DNA of 64,000 nt from JAHEEM01 sp036396795 (GTDB lineage Bacteria > Pseudomonadota > Gammaproteobacteria > Steroidobacterales > Rariloculaceae): contig DASWKF010000085.1 of the NCBI GenBank assembly GCA_036396795.1, positions 31,551 to 95,550 of the forward strand, in the 5' to 3' direction. Below are positions 43,329 through 51,907 of this stretch, piece after piece. The notes under the pieces are model-generated. The model was not told the DNA's origin and ran no database searches. It saw nothing but the letters and a program-made list of their open reading frames with translations. Position 1 is the first letter of the stretch; every line of letters begins with the position of its first letter. A program made the translations under genes and the position numbers.

Positions 43329-44624
43329 CTAGGGCTGCAGGTTGTAGCCGCGCTCCTCGTGAAGCACCAGATCGAGACCCTCGTTCTCCTCCTCCGGCGA
43401 GACGCGCAGCGGCGTGAACGAGCCGATCAGCTTGAGCAGCACCACGCTCGCCACCGCGCACCAGGCAAGCGTGGCGAGGATGCCGACCACCTGGGTGCCG
43501 AGCTGACCGGCGATCGTCACACCGTCGGCCAAGCCCAGACCCCCGAGGCTCGCGGCCGAGAACGGTGCCGTCAGCAACAGCCCGATCATGCCGCCGACCC
43601 CGTGGACGGGGAACACGTCGAGGGAGTCGTCAACGTTCAAAGTCCTCTTCATGAACTGGGTTGCGAGAAAACAGCCCAGGCCCCCGGCGAAGCCGATCAC
43701 GAGCGCACCCAGCGGACCCACGAAGCCGGAAGCCGGCGTGATGGTCGCCAGCCCCGCGACCATGCCGGTAACGATGCCCAAGACGCTGGGCTTGCGGAAC
43801 TTGATCCATTCCGCCGCCATCCAGGTTAGCGAGCCGACCGCGGCGCTGATATGCGTGACCAACATCGCCATTCCGGCGGCACCGTCCGCCGCGAGCGCGC
43901 TGCCTGCGTTGAATCCGAACCACCCGACCCAGAGCATGCAGGCACCGGTGACCGTCATCGGAAGGTTGTGCGGCGGCATCGGCGTGGACGGAAAGCCTTG
44001 GCGTTTGCCCATGACCAGCGCGGCGACAAGGGCGGCCGTGCCCGCCGTCAGGTGAACCACGGCGCCCCCGGCGAAATCGCGAAATCCAAGCGCCCCGAGC
44101 CAACCGCCGCCCCAGACCCAGTGGGCTACGGGAAAGTACACCACCAGCACCCACAGGCCCGTAAACAGCAACATCGCGGTAAAGCGCATGCGCTCGGCGA
44201 ACGCGCCGACGATCAGCGCCGGGGTGATGATCGCGAACGTCAGCTGGAACATCACGAACACGGTCTCGGGGTAGCTGCCCGCCATCGCGTCGATGCCGAC
44301 ACCATTCAACCAGACCTTGGATAGATCGCCGACCAGTCCACTCAGCGCGCTGCTTCCGAAGGTCAGGCTGTAGCCGCAGATCACCCAGATGACCGTCACC
44401 ATGCATGCAATTGCGAAACACTGCATCACCACCGACAAGACGTTTCTGTGCCTGACGAGCCCCGCATAGAACAACGCCAGGCCGGGGAGCGTCATGAACA
44501 ACACCAGCGCCGTCGACGTCAGCATCCAAGCGGTGTCCCCGCTGTCGATCGCTTGCGCCCCGGCAACCGCCGGCATCGCGCAGCCGGCGATCGAGACCAT
44601 CGAGTACTTTGTTCTTATTGTCAT
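43329..44624 (-). CDS. amtB: Ammonium transporter
   Basis: A 431-aa membrane protein with a signal peptide (AVAGA-QA) and eleven predicted membrane helices. It conducts ammonia/ammonium through the inner membrane. Both pore histidines are visible, in PVAHWVWGGGWLG and FPVHGVGGMIG, together with the family motif DFAGGAVVHLTAGTAALVAA. It is regulated by GlnK, encoded 12 bp upstream in the same orientation, the classical glnK-amtB pair. Confidence 0.97.
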   Translation of the reverse strand: MTIRTKYSMVSIAGCAMPAVAGAQAIDSGDTAWMLTSTALVLFMTLPGLALFYAGLVRHRNVLSVVMQCFAIACMVTVIWVICGYSLTFGSSALSGLVGDLSKVWLNGVGIDAMAGSYPETVFVMFQLTFAIITPALIVGAFAERMRFTAMLLFTGLWVLVVYFPVAHWVWGGGWLGALGFRDFAGGAVVHLTAGTAALVAALVMGKRQGFPSTPMPPHNLPMTVTGACMLWVGWFGFNAGSALAADGAAGMAMLVTHISAAVGSLTWMAAEWIKFRKPSVLGIVTGMVAGLATITPASGFVGPLGALVIGFAGGLGCFLATQFMKRTLNVDDSLDVFPVHGVGGMIGLLLTAPFSAASLGGLGLADGVTIAGQLGTQVVGILATLAWCAVASVVLLKLIGSFTPLRVSPEEENEGLDLVLHEERGYNLQP

Positions 44625-44636
44625 TGCAGTCCCCTC

Positions 44637-44975
44637 TCAAATGGCTTGGTCACCGGTTTCGCCGGTACGGATGCGAAACACCTGGGTCAGATCGGTTACG
44701 AAAATCTTGCCGTCGCCGACTTTTCCGGTCTTGGCGGACTCGATGATAGCGTCGATTGCACGATCGACGAGATCATCGGTCAGCGCCAGTTCCAGCTTCA
44801 CCTTCGGAAGAAAATCGACGACGTACTCGGCGCCCCGATAGAGCTCCGTATGGCCTCGTTGGCGGCCAAAGCCTTTGACCTCGGTGACGGTCATCCCCTG
44901 GACACCGACCTCCGCCAAGGCATTGCGGACGTCGTCCAGGCGGAAGGGCTTGATCACTGCTGTTATGAGCTTCAT
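44637..44975 (-). CDS. glnK: P-II nitrogen regulatory protein
   Basis: A 112-aa PII protein that binds ATP/ADP and 2-oxoglutarate and blocks AmtB under nitrogen excess. It starts MKLITAVIKPFRLDDVRNAL; the T-loop carries Tyr51 (ELYRGAEY) for uridylylation; the C-terminal signature KTGKVGDGKIFV is intact. Linkage to amtB supports GlnK rather than GlnB. An NtrC-like inverted repeat lies about 136 bp upstream. Confidence 0.95.
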   Translation of the reverse strand: MKLITAVIKPFRLDDVRNALAEVGVQGMTVTEVKGFGRQRGHTELYRGAEYVVDFLPKVKLELALTDDLVDRAIDAIIESAKTGKVGDGKIFVTDLTQVFRIRTGETGDQAI

Positions 44976-45045
44976 GGAAATTCCCCACGGACTGGTTGAT
45001 GACGAGTTGCCCCGCTTGGGGCGATTCTTCTTGATTTACTCCCAA

Positions 45046-45051
45046 ATTGTA
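45046..45051 (-). promoter_or_regulatory. Candidate -10 element for glnK-amtB
   Basis: TACAAT on the minus strand, 70 bp upstream of glnK, with no good -35 at 16-18 bp, as expected for an activator-dependent promoter. The same segment reads GG-N10-GG, close to but not a -24/-12 sigma54 element. Confidence 0.3.
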
Positions 45052-45110
45052 TCCAACTGCGGGCGCTGAGCGAGCCCTGATGGTGCAAACGACTGTTTTT
45101 GGGTCGCCCA

Positions 45111-45127
45111 AGCCCCATGATAGTGCA
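45111..45127. promoter_or_regulatory. NtrC-like binding site upstream of glnK
   Basis: AGCCCCATGATAGTGCA matches 11 of 14 defined positions of the NtrC consensus TGCACCANNNTGGTGCA. It lies between divergent glnK and msrP, and a separate half-site TGGTGCA lies about 30 bp nearer glnK. Confidence 0.45.
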
Positions 45128-45226
45128 TGCGCCGCTACAGACCGCTGGCCATTTGCTTACCGCGGTTGCAATAATTAAGGTGGTGAAGCGGTCTCTATCC
45201 GTTACATACGACTAGCGAGCATAGCC

Positions 45227-46189
45227 ATGCTGATCAAACGCCCCGCCCCCGTCAGATCGTCCGAGATCACTCCGGAGAGCCTCTTTCGCCAGCGTCGAGA
45301 GCTCATCAAGGCAGGGCTGGCGCTGGGCCTGCTGCCAGGCAGCATGCTTCCGCCGCAGGCGCTTGCGGCCGCGCTTCCCGACGATGGACGCTTCGGCGTG
45401 CTCGGGCAGTGGCCGAACAGCGTTACCACGGAACCGACGGCTTATGAGCATGTGACCAGCTACAACAACTACTACGAATTCGGCACCGACAAGTCGGACC
45501 CGTCGCGCTATGCCGATATGCTCGTCACCGAGCCCTGGAGCGTCGCCGTGGACGGCGAGGCCGAGAACACCGGCAGCTTCACGCTCGAGGACATCTTGCG
45601 CCCACACCCCCTGGAGGAGCGTATTTACCGCTTCCGTTGCGTCGAGGCCTGGTCGATGGTCGTGCCCTGGGTAGGTTTCCCTCTCGGGGATCTGCTCGAG
45701 CGCTTTGCGCCGACGTCCCGCGCCAAGTACGTGCAGTTCTTTACCTTGAACGACAGAGACATGATGCCGGGTGTGCGCTATCCGGTTCTCGACTGGCCTT
45801 ATCGCGAAGGCCTCACCATCGCCGAAGCGATGCATCCGTTGGCGCTGTTGACCGTGGGCCTATACGGCCGCGTGTTGCCGAATCAGAACGGCGCCCCGCT
45901 GAGGCTGGTGGTGCCGTGGAAATACGGCTTCAAAAGCATCAAGTCGATCGTACGCATTCGGTTTACGGAGACGCTGCCACAGACCAGCTGGAACATGGCG
46001 AATGCGCGTGAATACGGCTTCTACTCGAACGTCAACCCGGACGTGCCACATCCGCGCTGGAGCCAGGCTAGTGAGCGGCCTATCGGCGGTGGCTTCTTCA
46101 CCGCCCGGGTTCCGACTCAGTTGTTCAACGGCTATGCCGAAGACGTCGCACCCCTCTACACCGGCTTGGACCTCGTCAAGAACTACTGA
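45227..46189 (+). CDS. msrP: Protein-methionine-sulfoxide reductase, molybdopterin catalytic subunit
   Basis: A 320-aa protein with a Tat-type signal (RQRRELIKAGLALGLLPG) and the YedY fold. The molybdenum-ligand Cys is in YRFRCVEAWSMVVPWVG (Cys138). Other conserved stretches are NYYEFGTDKSDP, QFFTLNDRD, PLRLVVPWKYGFKSIKSI and SWNMANAREYGFYSNVNP. MsrP repairs oxidised methionines in periplasmic proteins, taking electrons from the haem membrane protein MsrQ encoded 31 bp downstream. Confidence 0.96.
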   Translation: MLIKRPAPVRSSEITPESLFRQRRELIKAGLALGLLPGSMLPPQALAAALPDDGRFGVLGQWPNSVTTEPTAYEHVTSYNNYYEFGTDKSDPSRYADMLVTEPWSVAVDGEAENTGSFTLEDILRPHPLEERIYRFRCVEAWSMVVPWVGFPLGDLLERFAPTSRAKYVQFFTLNDRDMMPGVRYPVLDWPYREGLTIAEAMHPLALLTVGLYGRVLPNQNGAPLRLVVPWKYGFKSIKSIVRIRFTETLPQTSWNMANAREYGFYSNVNPDVPHPRWSQASERPIGGGFFTARVPTQLFNGYAEDVAPLYTGLDLVKNY

Positions 46190-46220
46190 GCCACCGGCGC
46201 CGACCAAGCGGAGATTCACC

Positions 46221-46847
46221 GTGTTCGCGATGACCCGCCGCTCGCTGGCGTGGTTCAAGGCCGGCACCGTGATTTGTTGCCTGCTGCCGCTCTCGATCCT
46301 GCTGCTGCGAGGCGCGGGCTTCGGCAACCTGGGCGCGAATCCCGTTCAAGAGGTATTGCACGCGCTCGGGACAACGACCCTGAACCTGTTGCTCATCACG
46401 CTCGCGGTCACGCCCGCGCGCAAGCTCACGGGCTTGAATTGGCTCCTGCGCGTGCGGCGCACGCTGGGCCTGTTCGCCTTCGCCTACGCGACGCTTCACG
46501 CGCTGACCTACGTCGCCGTCGACCAGCGCCTGGACTGGGGCGGCCTGATCGTCGACGTGACCGAGAGGCCGTATGTCACCGCGGGCTTTCTGGCGCTGGT
46601 CTTGATGGTGCCGCTCGCGATCACGTCGACGAACGCGATGCAGCGGCGATTGGGCAGGCGCTGGGTGGGCCTGCATCGCAGCGTCTATTTGGTCGCCGCA
46701 TTGGGCGTGCTGCATTACTTCTGGCAGGTGAAGCTCGACACTTCCGGACCATCGGTGTATGCGCTGATCCTCGCAGTGCTGCTGGGCTACCGGCTGGTCG
46801 CTTGGGCCGGCCGCCGGCGGCGTCGCGCCGTGCTCAATAGACCCTGA
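46221..46847 (+). CDS. msrQ: Haem-binding membrane subunit of the MsrPQ system
   Basis: A 208-aa protein with about six membrane helices, starting with GTG 46221 behind GCGGAG (an ATG at 46230 is in frame). It supplies quinol-derived electrons to MsrP. Candidate haem-ligand His residues are in EVLHALGTT, YATLHALTYV, GLHRSVYLV and GVLHYFWQVK, and RKLTGLNWLLRVRRTLGLFAF matches the ferric-reductase-like family. The 3' end overlaps the convergent SH3-domain gene by 14 bp. Confidence 0.93.
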   Translation: MFAMTRRSLAWFKAGTVICCLLPLSILLLRGAGFGNLGANPVQEVLHALGTTTLNLLLITLAVTPARKLTGLNWLLRVRRTLGLFAFAYATLHALTYVAVDQRLDWGGLIVDVTERPYVTAGFLALVLMVPLAITSTNAMQRRLGRRWVGLHRSVYLVAALGVLHYFWQVKLDTSGPSVYALILAVLLGYRLVAWAGRRRRRAVLNRP

Positions 46848-47433
46848 AGCCGCCGTGGCGGCGCCTGCTCGCGTAGTCGATCCACGCGAGGCCCGCGACG
46901 AAACCGCCGATCAGCGCCACCACGATCGCACCGAGCACCCAGACGATCGGCACGCTGCCGCGATACAGGTCGAGCCGCCCCTCGTACGATTCGTTTTCCT
47001 CTTTGAGACGCGTCAGCGTGGATTCGATCGCGTCGGAGGAGGCTGCGGTCGCGTCGACCTGCTGTGACAGCTGCGCGAGCTCGCGCTCGGCGGCTTGGCG
47101 AGCGGCGTTGCTGCGATCGACCTGAGCCTGAAGGGCCGCTAGTGCTGCCTCGGTCTCCGCGACGCGGGCCTGCGCCGGCTTGTCCAGCACGAGATAGGCG
47201 GACTTGACCCAGCCGATCTCGCCGTCGACGGTTCGGACCCGCGCAAAATTCGGCGTGCGCTCCAGGATCTCGAGCTCGGTGCCGCTGACCAGATTCCTGA
47301 AGGGCTGATCGTTCGTGTCCTCGGCCCGATGCAGGCCGAGACGCAAGATATCGGTGACATAGGCCGTTTCGGCACCCGACAACACAGGCCAGGCCAATAG
47401 GACGCCAACCAGGGCTAGTTTGGGGCAGCTCAC
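46834..47433 (-). CDS. SH3-domain membrane protein (TIGR04211/YgiM-like)
   Basis: A 199-aa protein starting with GTG 47433 behind GGAGG. A signal peptide (to LSGAE) is followed by a bacterial SH3 domain (residues about 22-85: AYVTDILRLGLHRAEDTNDQPFRNLVSG, EIGWVKSAYL), a coiled-coil stretch (about 90-150) and a C-terminal membrane helix (VPIVWVLGAIVVALIGGFVAG) with a basic tail. This layout is that of the YgiM/TIGR04211 family; function is not established, though an envelope role is likely. Confidence 0.88.
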   Translation of the reverse strand: MSCPKLALVGVLLAWPVLSGAETAYVTDILRLGLHRAEDTNDQPFRNLVSGTELEILERTPNFARVRTVDGEIGWVKSAYLVLDKPAQARVAETEAALAALQAQVDRSNAARQAAERELAQLSQQVDATAASSDAIESTLTRLKEENESYEGRLDLYRGSVPIVWVLGAIVVALIGGFVAGLAWIDYASRRRHGGFRVY

Positions 47434-47522
47434 GATAGCCTCCGGGACACTGATGAAGTAGTCAGCGCGTATTATAGGAACAATCGCCGCGCTGAAATGC
47501 GAACTGGTCGCAACCTGGAGCC

Positions 47523-48938
47523 TCAGGGCCGCGCGTGCACCCAGTGCAGCAGAGCTTCCTGCAGCTCCTCGCCGGGACCGCGATGCGCGTCCTTGGTGTT
47601 CAATATGACCACCGTGACATAGTCGAGACCGTCTCGAGCATGCACGTAACCGGCGACCGCGGCGACGTCGTCCAACCGCCCGGTCTTCAGATGCATCCGT
47701 CCGGCCTCCGGATGCCCCCTGAAGCGTCCGCGCGTCGTGCCGTCGAGCCCGCCCAACGAAAGCGAGGACAGAAACTCCGGCGCCAGAGGGCTCGCGGCCG
47801 CGATGAGCAGCACGCGCCCGACAAGCTCGGCCGAGATTCGCGTCGCCCTCGAGAGGCCGGCACCGTTGTCGATCTCGAGGCCTTCCGTTCGAAGCCCGCG
47901 GGTTTCGAGATAGTCGACGATTGCGGCATTGCCTGATTCTTGCGTCCCCGGCGTGCCGCCGAACTCGGCGCCCAAGGTGTAGAGCAACTGCCGGGTCATG
48001 ACGTTGTTGCTGTATTTGTTCAGGCTCCTGATGACTTCGCTCAGCGGTCGCGAGCTCCAGGTCAGCGCGGGCTCGGCGTCGGCGGGGATTGCGCCGCGCC
48101 GCACACCGCCGCGGTGGCGACCGCCGAGCTCGGCCCAGAGCGTCCGGTACACGCCGTAGGCGAAACTGTCGTGCTCGAGCACCGTGCGGCTCAACGAGTA
48201 CGGCGAGCAGGCGGCCGGGAAGCGGCCGTCGAGGACGACCTCGCGCCCCATGGGATAGTCGTCGACACCGAAGCTGATACCGGCCTGATAGATCGAGCAG
48301 GCGCCCGGGGAGAGCTCGAGACGATTGCGAATCTCCAGATTGCTGAGCTCGGGGTCCGTGTCTATACGGACCTCGCCGCGCGCGCTGTCTGCAAGAAACT
48401 GGAACCGCACCGTCTTGAAGTTGACGAGAAATGCGTTGGGCGTCACGTTGTAGGTTCGCAGCGGCTGACCGTCGAACGCACCCGGATCCTCGGTGACCGG
48501 AGCGAAAAAGGTATCGTCTATGACGAGATCGCCATCGACTGCCTCGAGACCGGTCCGACGCAAGGCGCGCAACAGCTTCCAGAATTCCTCGGTGACGAGA
48601 AACGGGTCGCCGTAGCCCTTGAAACCTAGGTCCCCTTGCAGCGCGGTGCCGTCCCAGTCGCCGAGAAAATAGACCTCCGTCGGCCAGCTGTAGGTCGGCC
48701 CCAGCGTATCCAGCGCGACCCAGGTCGTCAGCAGCTTGATCGTCGACGCGGGATTTCGCGGCGTTTGCGCGAAATGGCTCAACAGCGGCTCGCTAGCACC
48801 CACCTGCTGGACGAAGATGCTCAGGCCCTCGGGCGGCAGCGCATGGCCGTCGAGGATCCGCTGGATCGGCGCTGGGAGCTCGGTCGCGGCGGCGAGGCCG
48901 GCGACACAGATCGAGTAAAGGGCGATTGCGTTTCGCAT
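47523..48938 (-). CDS. dacB: D-alanyl-D-alanine carboxypeptidase/endopeptidase (PBP4)
   Basis: A 471-aa periplasmic class C penicillin-binding protein with a signal peptide (about 1-19). Catalytic motifs are complete: S65-T-I-K68 (NPASTIKLL), SNN in LNKYSNNVMTRQLL, and KTG in MHLKTGRLDDVAAVAGYV. It hydrolyses D-Ala-D-Ala ends and 4-3 crosslinks in peptidoglycan. It appears monocistronic; an inverted repeat lies 32 bp upstream. Confidence 0.93.
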   Translation of the reverse strand: MRNAIALYSICVAGLAAATELPAPIQRILDGHALPPEGLSIFVQQVGASEPLLSHFAQTPRNPASTIKLLTTWVALDTLGPTYSWPTEVYFLGDWDGTALQGDLGFKGYGDPFLVTEEFWKLLRALRRTGLEAVDGDLVIDDTFFAPVTEDPGAFDGQPLRTYNVTPNAFLVNFKTVRFQFLADSARGEVRIDTDPELSNLEIRNRLELSPGACSIYQAGISFGVDDYPMGREVVLDGRFPAACSPYSLSRTVLEHDSFAYGVYRTLWAELGGRHRGGVRRGAIPADAEPALTWSSRPLSEVIRSLNKYSNNVMTRQLLYTLGAEFGGTPGTQESGNAAIVDYLETRGLRTEGLEIDNGAGLSRATRISAELVGRVLLIAAASPLAPEFLSSLSLGGLDGTTRGRFRGHPEAGRMHLKTGRLDDVAAVAGYVHARDGLDYVTVVILNTKDAHRGPGEELQEALLHWVHARP

Positions 48939-48969
48939 GCGGCGTATTCTGCCGAAGCGCGCGCGTCGT

Positions 48970-48984
48970 GGATAGAACCTATCC
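48970..48984. repeat. Inverted repeat upstream of dacB
   Basis: GGATAG-AAC-CTATCC, a perfect 6-3-6 dyad 32 bp upstream of the dacB start, in operator position. A larger GC hairpin (CCGGC/GCCGG type) follows at about 48990-49015. Confidence 0.3.
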
Positions 48985-49024
48985 CGGCATCCGGCACGCC
49001 GCTAAGCAGCGGCGCCGGAAAAAG

Positions 49025-51259
49025 TCACGAAGCGGAGAGGCGTAGTTGCCGCACCACCGCAGTAGCTTCGTCGGCCAGCACCGGCAACGCCTGGGGCCGC
49101 GACAAATAGAAGCCCTGGCCGTACCGGATCCCGAGCATTGCAAGCTTGGAGGCGATCGCTTCGGTCTCGACGTGCTCCGCTATGACGTCGATCTCCAGCG
49201 ATCGCGCCGCCTGAGCAATGGCAAGCACCATCGACTCGGCCACCCGGTCGGTCGCGACCCGGCGCACGAGATCGCCGTCGATCTTGATGTATTGCACAGG
49301 AAGCGTTCGCAGATAGGCCAGCGAGCTCAAGCCCCGGCCGAAGTCGTCGAGGGCGATCTTGACTCCGAGCTTGTGCAGGCTGCGGATGAACGTCTCGGCC
49401 TCTTGCATGTGATGCGCCGCCGAGGATTCCCTGAGCTCCACGCAGAACGACTGCGGCGGCAATCCCGAGCCCTGGAGCTGCTCCAGCAGGAACTCCCTGA
49501 AGCTGTCACTCTGAAACGATTGCGCCGATACGTTGATACTGATCCATCCGACGTCGATGAGCGTACTCACGTTGGCCTTGAAGGTTCGCAACATCGCGCC
49601 GAGCACCCATCGATCGAGTGCCGGCAGCAGATGATACCGCTGCGCCGCCGCGAGGAACTTGTCGGGTCCGACGTACTCGTTGCCGTCCTTCATGCGCATC
49701 AGTATTTCGTGGCCCAGGATCGCGGAGTGGTTGTCGAGGCGGTGGATGGGTTGGGCCTCGAGACCGAATCGATTTGCTTTCAGCGCGCTCTGAAGATTCG
49801 CGAACGCGATCGCGTCGCTGCGGTGCGCCACCGCGAAAGGGTTGTCGGCGTGGGATACTTCGACTCGATTGCGACCGAGCTGCTTGGCACGCTTGCAGGC
49901 GAACTCCGCCGCGGCGATCGCGTGAGAGATCGTCTGCCCGGAGCCGGCGATTCTACCGACTCCGATGCTCACGGAAACGGGCGTCGCCCTGTTGCCGTGC
50001 ATGTACGTCAATTGACTCATTGCCGCTCGAAGCCGCTCGGCCAACGCCTCCGGGTCGATGGATGCGGACGGTGGAAGCATCACGACGAATCGATCTGCGC
50101 CCAAGCGGCCGGCGATGCCTTCGGCGGCCACGTGCTCGCGGATCACGACGGCGAGTCGCTGGATGACCTCGTCGCCGGCATGGAATCCGAAAGCGCTGTT
50201 GATCACGTGCAGGCCGTCGATGTCCAGATACAGCAACGCCGACTCGGAATCCTCCTCGGACGAGTCGAGCACGGCCTGAGCACCCCGCTCGAAAGCGTAA
50301 CGGTTCAACAGACCCGTCAAGTCGTCGTAGCGGTTCGTCAGCAGATTCATGGCCTTGCGGCTCATGAACTCGACGATGCTTACGTCCCGTTCCTCGAAAT
50401 CCTCGGCGTCGACCGCGCGGAACAACCCCAACAGGCCGATGACCCGGTTGTTGGCGTCGTGCACGGGACAAGACAATATCTTGTATGACGGCACATGCTT
50501 CGCGCTCGCGTCGGCGGAGACGCGATTGACGACCATGGCTCGATTGTGAAGCTGCAGCCACGCAAGCAGATGCTTATGTGTCTTGGTCAGAAGCGTCTGA
50601 CCTTGGGCGTCTTGATCGCCGTCCGTCGCACAGCAGATGGTGAGATTCCGGTCCGGGATGATCAGTGCTCCGACGACCGCCTGGAGGTGCATCGCGCACT
50701 GCCGCACGAGGTATTCCAAGCCGTCCGATTCTGCTCGGTCGCCCTCGCCGACTTCGAGCAGAAACCTGATATCGGCGGGTTGTGCTGCCGGCGCGGGCAT
50801 TCGCAGTGCCGGCATCGCCGCCTTCGTCGATTCGACGTCGACACGATTCTCGAGGCAATCCAAGACCGGCCGCAGCAGACTCGCGACCATCGAGCTATTG
50901 GTATGGCGCCGCTGGCTGTCGGCGAGCTCGACGACGAGCGTACCCAGCGCATCGCCCGCCTCGTTGCGAAGCACGTAGACGAACGCGCTATCGCTGCCGC
51001 TGACGGCGCGAATCGAGCCTCCGCGAGAGATCCGCTCGGCCTCGGTATCGTCGAGCAGCGACCTCAGATCGGGGCGCTCGCAACCGTCAGAGCACCACAG
51101 CAACTCGCGGTCCGCTCCGTAGACGGCGATGCCGCCGCAACGCGGCAACAGCATTTTGATCAACTGTCCGTAGGGAGCGTAAACGCCCGCCGCGCTCGCG
51201 GCGCCCGGCTCTGCGCCCACCACGGTCTCGAAGGGCTCCGTCATGGGTTTCGCTTGCAT
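49025..51259 (-). CDS. GAF-GGDEF-EAL cyclic-di-GMP protein with degenerate GGDEF motif
   Basis: About 744 aa from ATG 51259 (MQAKPMTEPFE); ATG 51244 is an alternative. Two GAF-like regions (about 20-130 and 160-300) precede a GGDEF-type domain (DDLTGLLNRYAF, LYLDIDGLHVINSAFG) whose signature is GADRF instead of GG(D/E)EF, so cyclase activity is unlikely. The EAL domain keeps the key residues: EILMR, INVSAQSF, ELRESS, LDDFGRGLSS, IKIDG, AEHVET and YGQGFYLSRP. It is therefore probably a c-di-GMP phosphodiesterase gated by a GAF ligand. No membrane segments. Confidence 0.88.
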   Translation of the reverse strand: MQAKPMTEPFETVVGAEPGAASAAGVYAPYGQLIKMLLPRCGGIAVYGADRELLWCSDGCERPDLRSLLDDTEAERISRGGSIRAVSGSDSAFVYVLRNEAGDALGTLVVELADSQRRHTNSSMVASLLRPVLDCLENRVDVESTKAAMPALRMPAPAAQPADIRFLLEVGEGDRAESDGLEYLVRQCAMHLQAVVGALIIPDRNLTICCATDGDQDAQGQTLLTKTHKHLLAWLQLHNRAMVVNRVSADASAKHVPSYKILSCPVHDANNRVIGLLGLFRAVDAEDFEERDVSIVEFMSRKAMNLLTNRYDDLTGLLNRYAFERGAQAVLDSSEEDSESALLYLDIDGLHVINSAFGFHAGDEVIQRLAVVIREHVAAEGIAGRLGADRFVVMLPPSASIDPEALAERLRAAMSQLTYMHGNRATPVSVSIGVGRIAGSGQTISHAIAAAEFACKRAKQLGRNRVEVSHADNPFAVAHRSDAIAFANLQSALKANRFGLEAQPIHRLDNHSAILGHEILMRMKDGNEYVGPDKFLAAAQRYHLLPALDRWVLGAMLRTFKANVSTLIDVGWISINVSAQSFQSDSFREFLLEQLQGSGLPPQSFCVELRESSAAHHMQEAETFIRSLHKLGVKIALDDFGRGLSSLAYLRTLPVQYIKIDGDLVRRVATDRVAESMVLAIAQAARSLEIDVIAEHVETEAIASKLAMLGIRYGQGFYLSRPQALPVLADEATAVVRQLRLSAS

Positions 51260-51320
51260 TTTTCGAAGGAGCTCGACTATGCCCCAAGACTGGACATAAA
51301 TCCTTGACGGAGGTCGCAAA

Positions 51321-51358
51321 GACCCCAAGGAAGTGGCCCCCAGGGCCAAGAAGGGGTC
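51321..51358 (-). terminator. Long hairpin after the 122-aa gene
   Basis: On the minus strand GACCCC ... GGGGTC encloses an inner TGGCCC/GGGCCA stem and is followed by TTTG. It lies between the 122-aa gene stop and the EAL-protein start and may separate their transcripts. Confidence 0.4.
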
Positions 51359-51364
51359 CGCCGG

Positions 51365-51733
51365 CTAGCTGCGCTCTGCCAGGAATTTGGGGGGGTTCGG
51401 GGATCGCGCCGGCACCACCCGCAGCGGCTCGGCACGCTGCCCGGATTGGACGAGCTCCGCGTACAGCGACAGGATGGTGCTGGCGTGTGCTCGTGCCTGG
51501 GCCGAGGACAGCTTGCGAATCGTCGCGCGGACGCAGGGCTCTCGGCCGATCGGCCGCTCCGCATGCAACGCCGCCTGCAACTCGGCGAACGCGCCTCTCA
51601 GGCCGGCCGGGAACTCGGTGCTTTCCAGATCATCCAGGTTCTCGGCATAAGCGGCCGTGAGCCGCTCTTTGATCGAACCGTCACCCACGAGCATTGAAAC
51701 AGCAGCTTGAAATCTCTGCGCAAGATAGGACAT
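51365..51733 (-). CDS. Conserved hypothetical protein, 122 aa
   Basis: Starts MSYLAQRFQAAVSMLVGDG. Mostly helical (SIKERLTAAYAENLDDL, LRGAFAELQAALHAERP, IRKLSSAQARAHASTILSLYAELVQ) with a disordered Pro-rich tail; no signal peptide, membrane helix or Cys-rich motif. It is upstream of and in the same orientation as the GAF-GGDEF-EAL gene, with a hairpin between them. A promoter-like TATATG lies about 90 bp upstream of the start. I do not recognise the family; a cytoplasmic signalling partner is one possibility suggested only by position. Confidence 0.6.
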   Translation of the reverse strand: MSYLAQRFQAAVSMLVGDGSIKERLTAAYAENLDDLESTEFPAGLRGAFAELQAALHAERPIGREPCVRATIRKLSSAQARAHASTILSLYAELVQSGQRAEPLRVVPARSPNPPKFLAERS

Positions 51734-51907
51734 GAGTAGTCTAAGCCTTTGTTGTTGTTGGTTTTATGGCAATCCAGATTCCGCTCGACGAACTTCCCGC
51801 CGTGTCGCCGCCACGGTGCCTAACATATACCAAATTATTGGAAGGCTCCGCAAGTCCTTAGTTTCGAGAAAGTTTATCGAAGGCCCTCGGAGCGCTTGCG
51901 ACTGTCA

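Noticed and set aside
45040..45060. sigma54 promoter for glnK
   Set aside because: The best candidate has GG at -24 but GG instead of GC at -12, so it does not meet the minimum.
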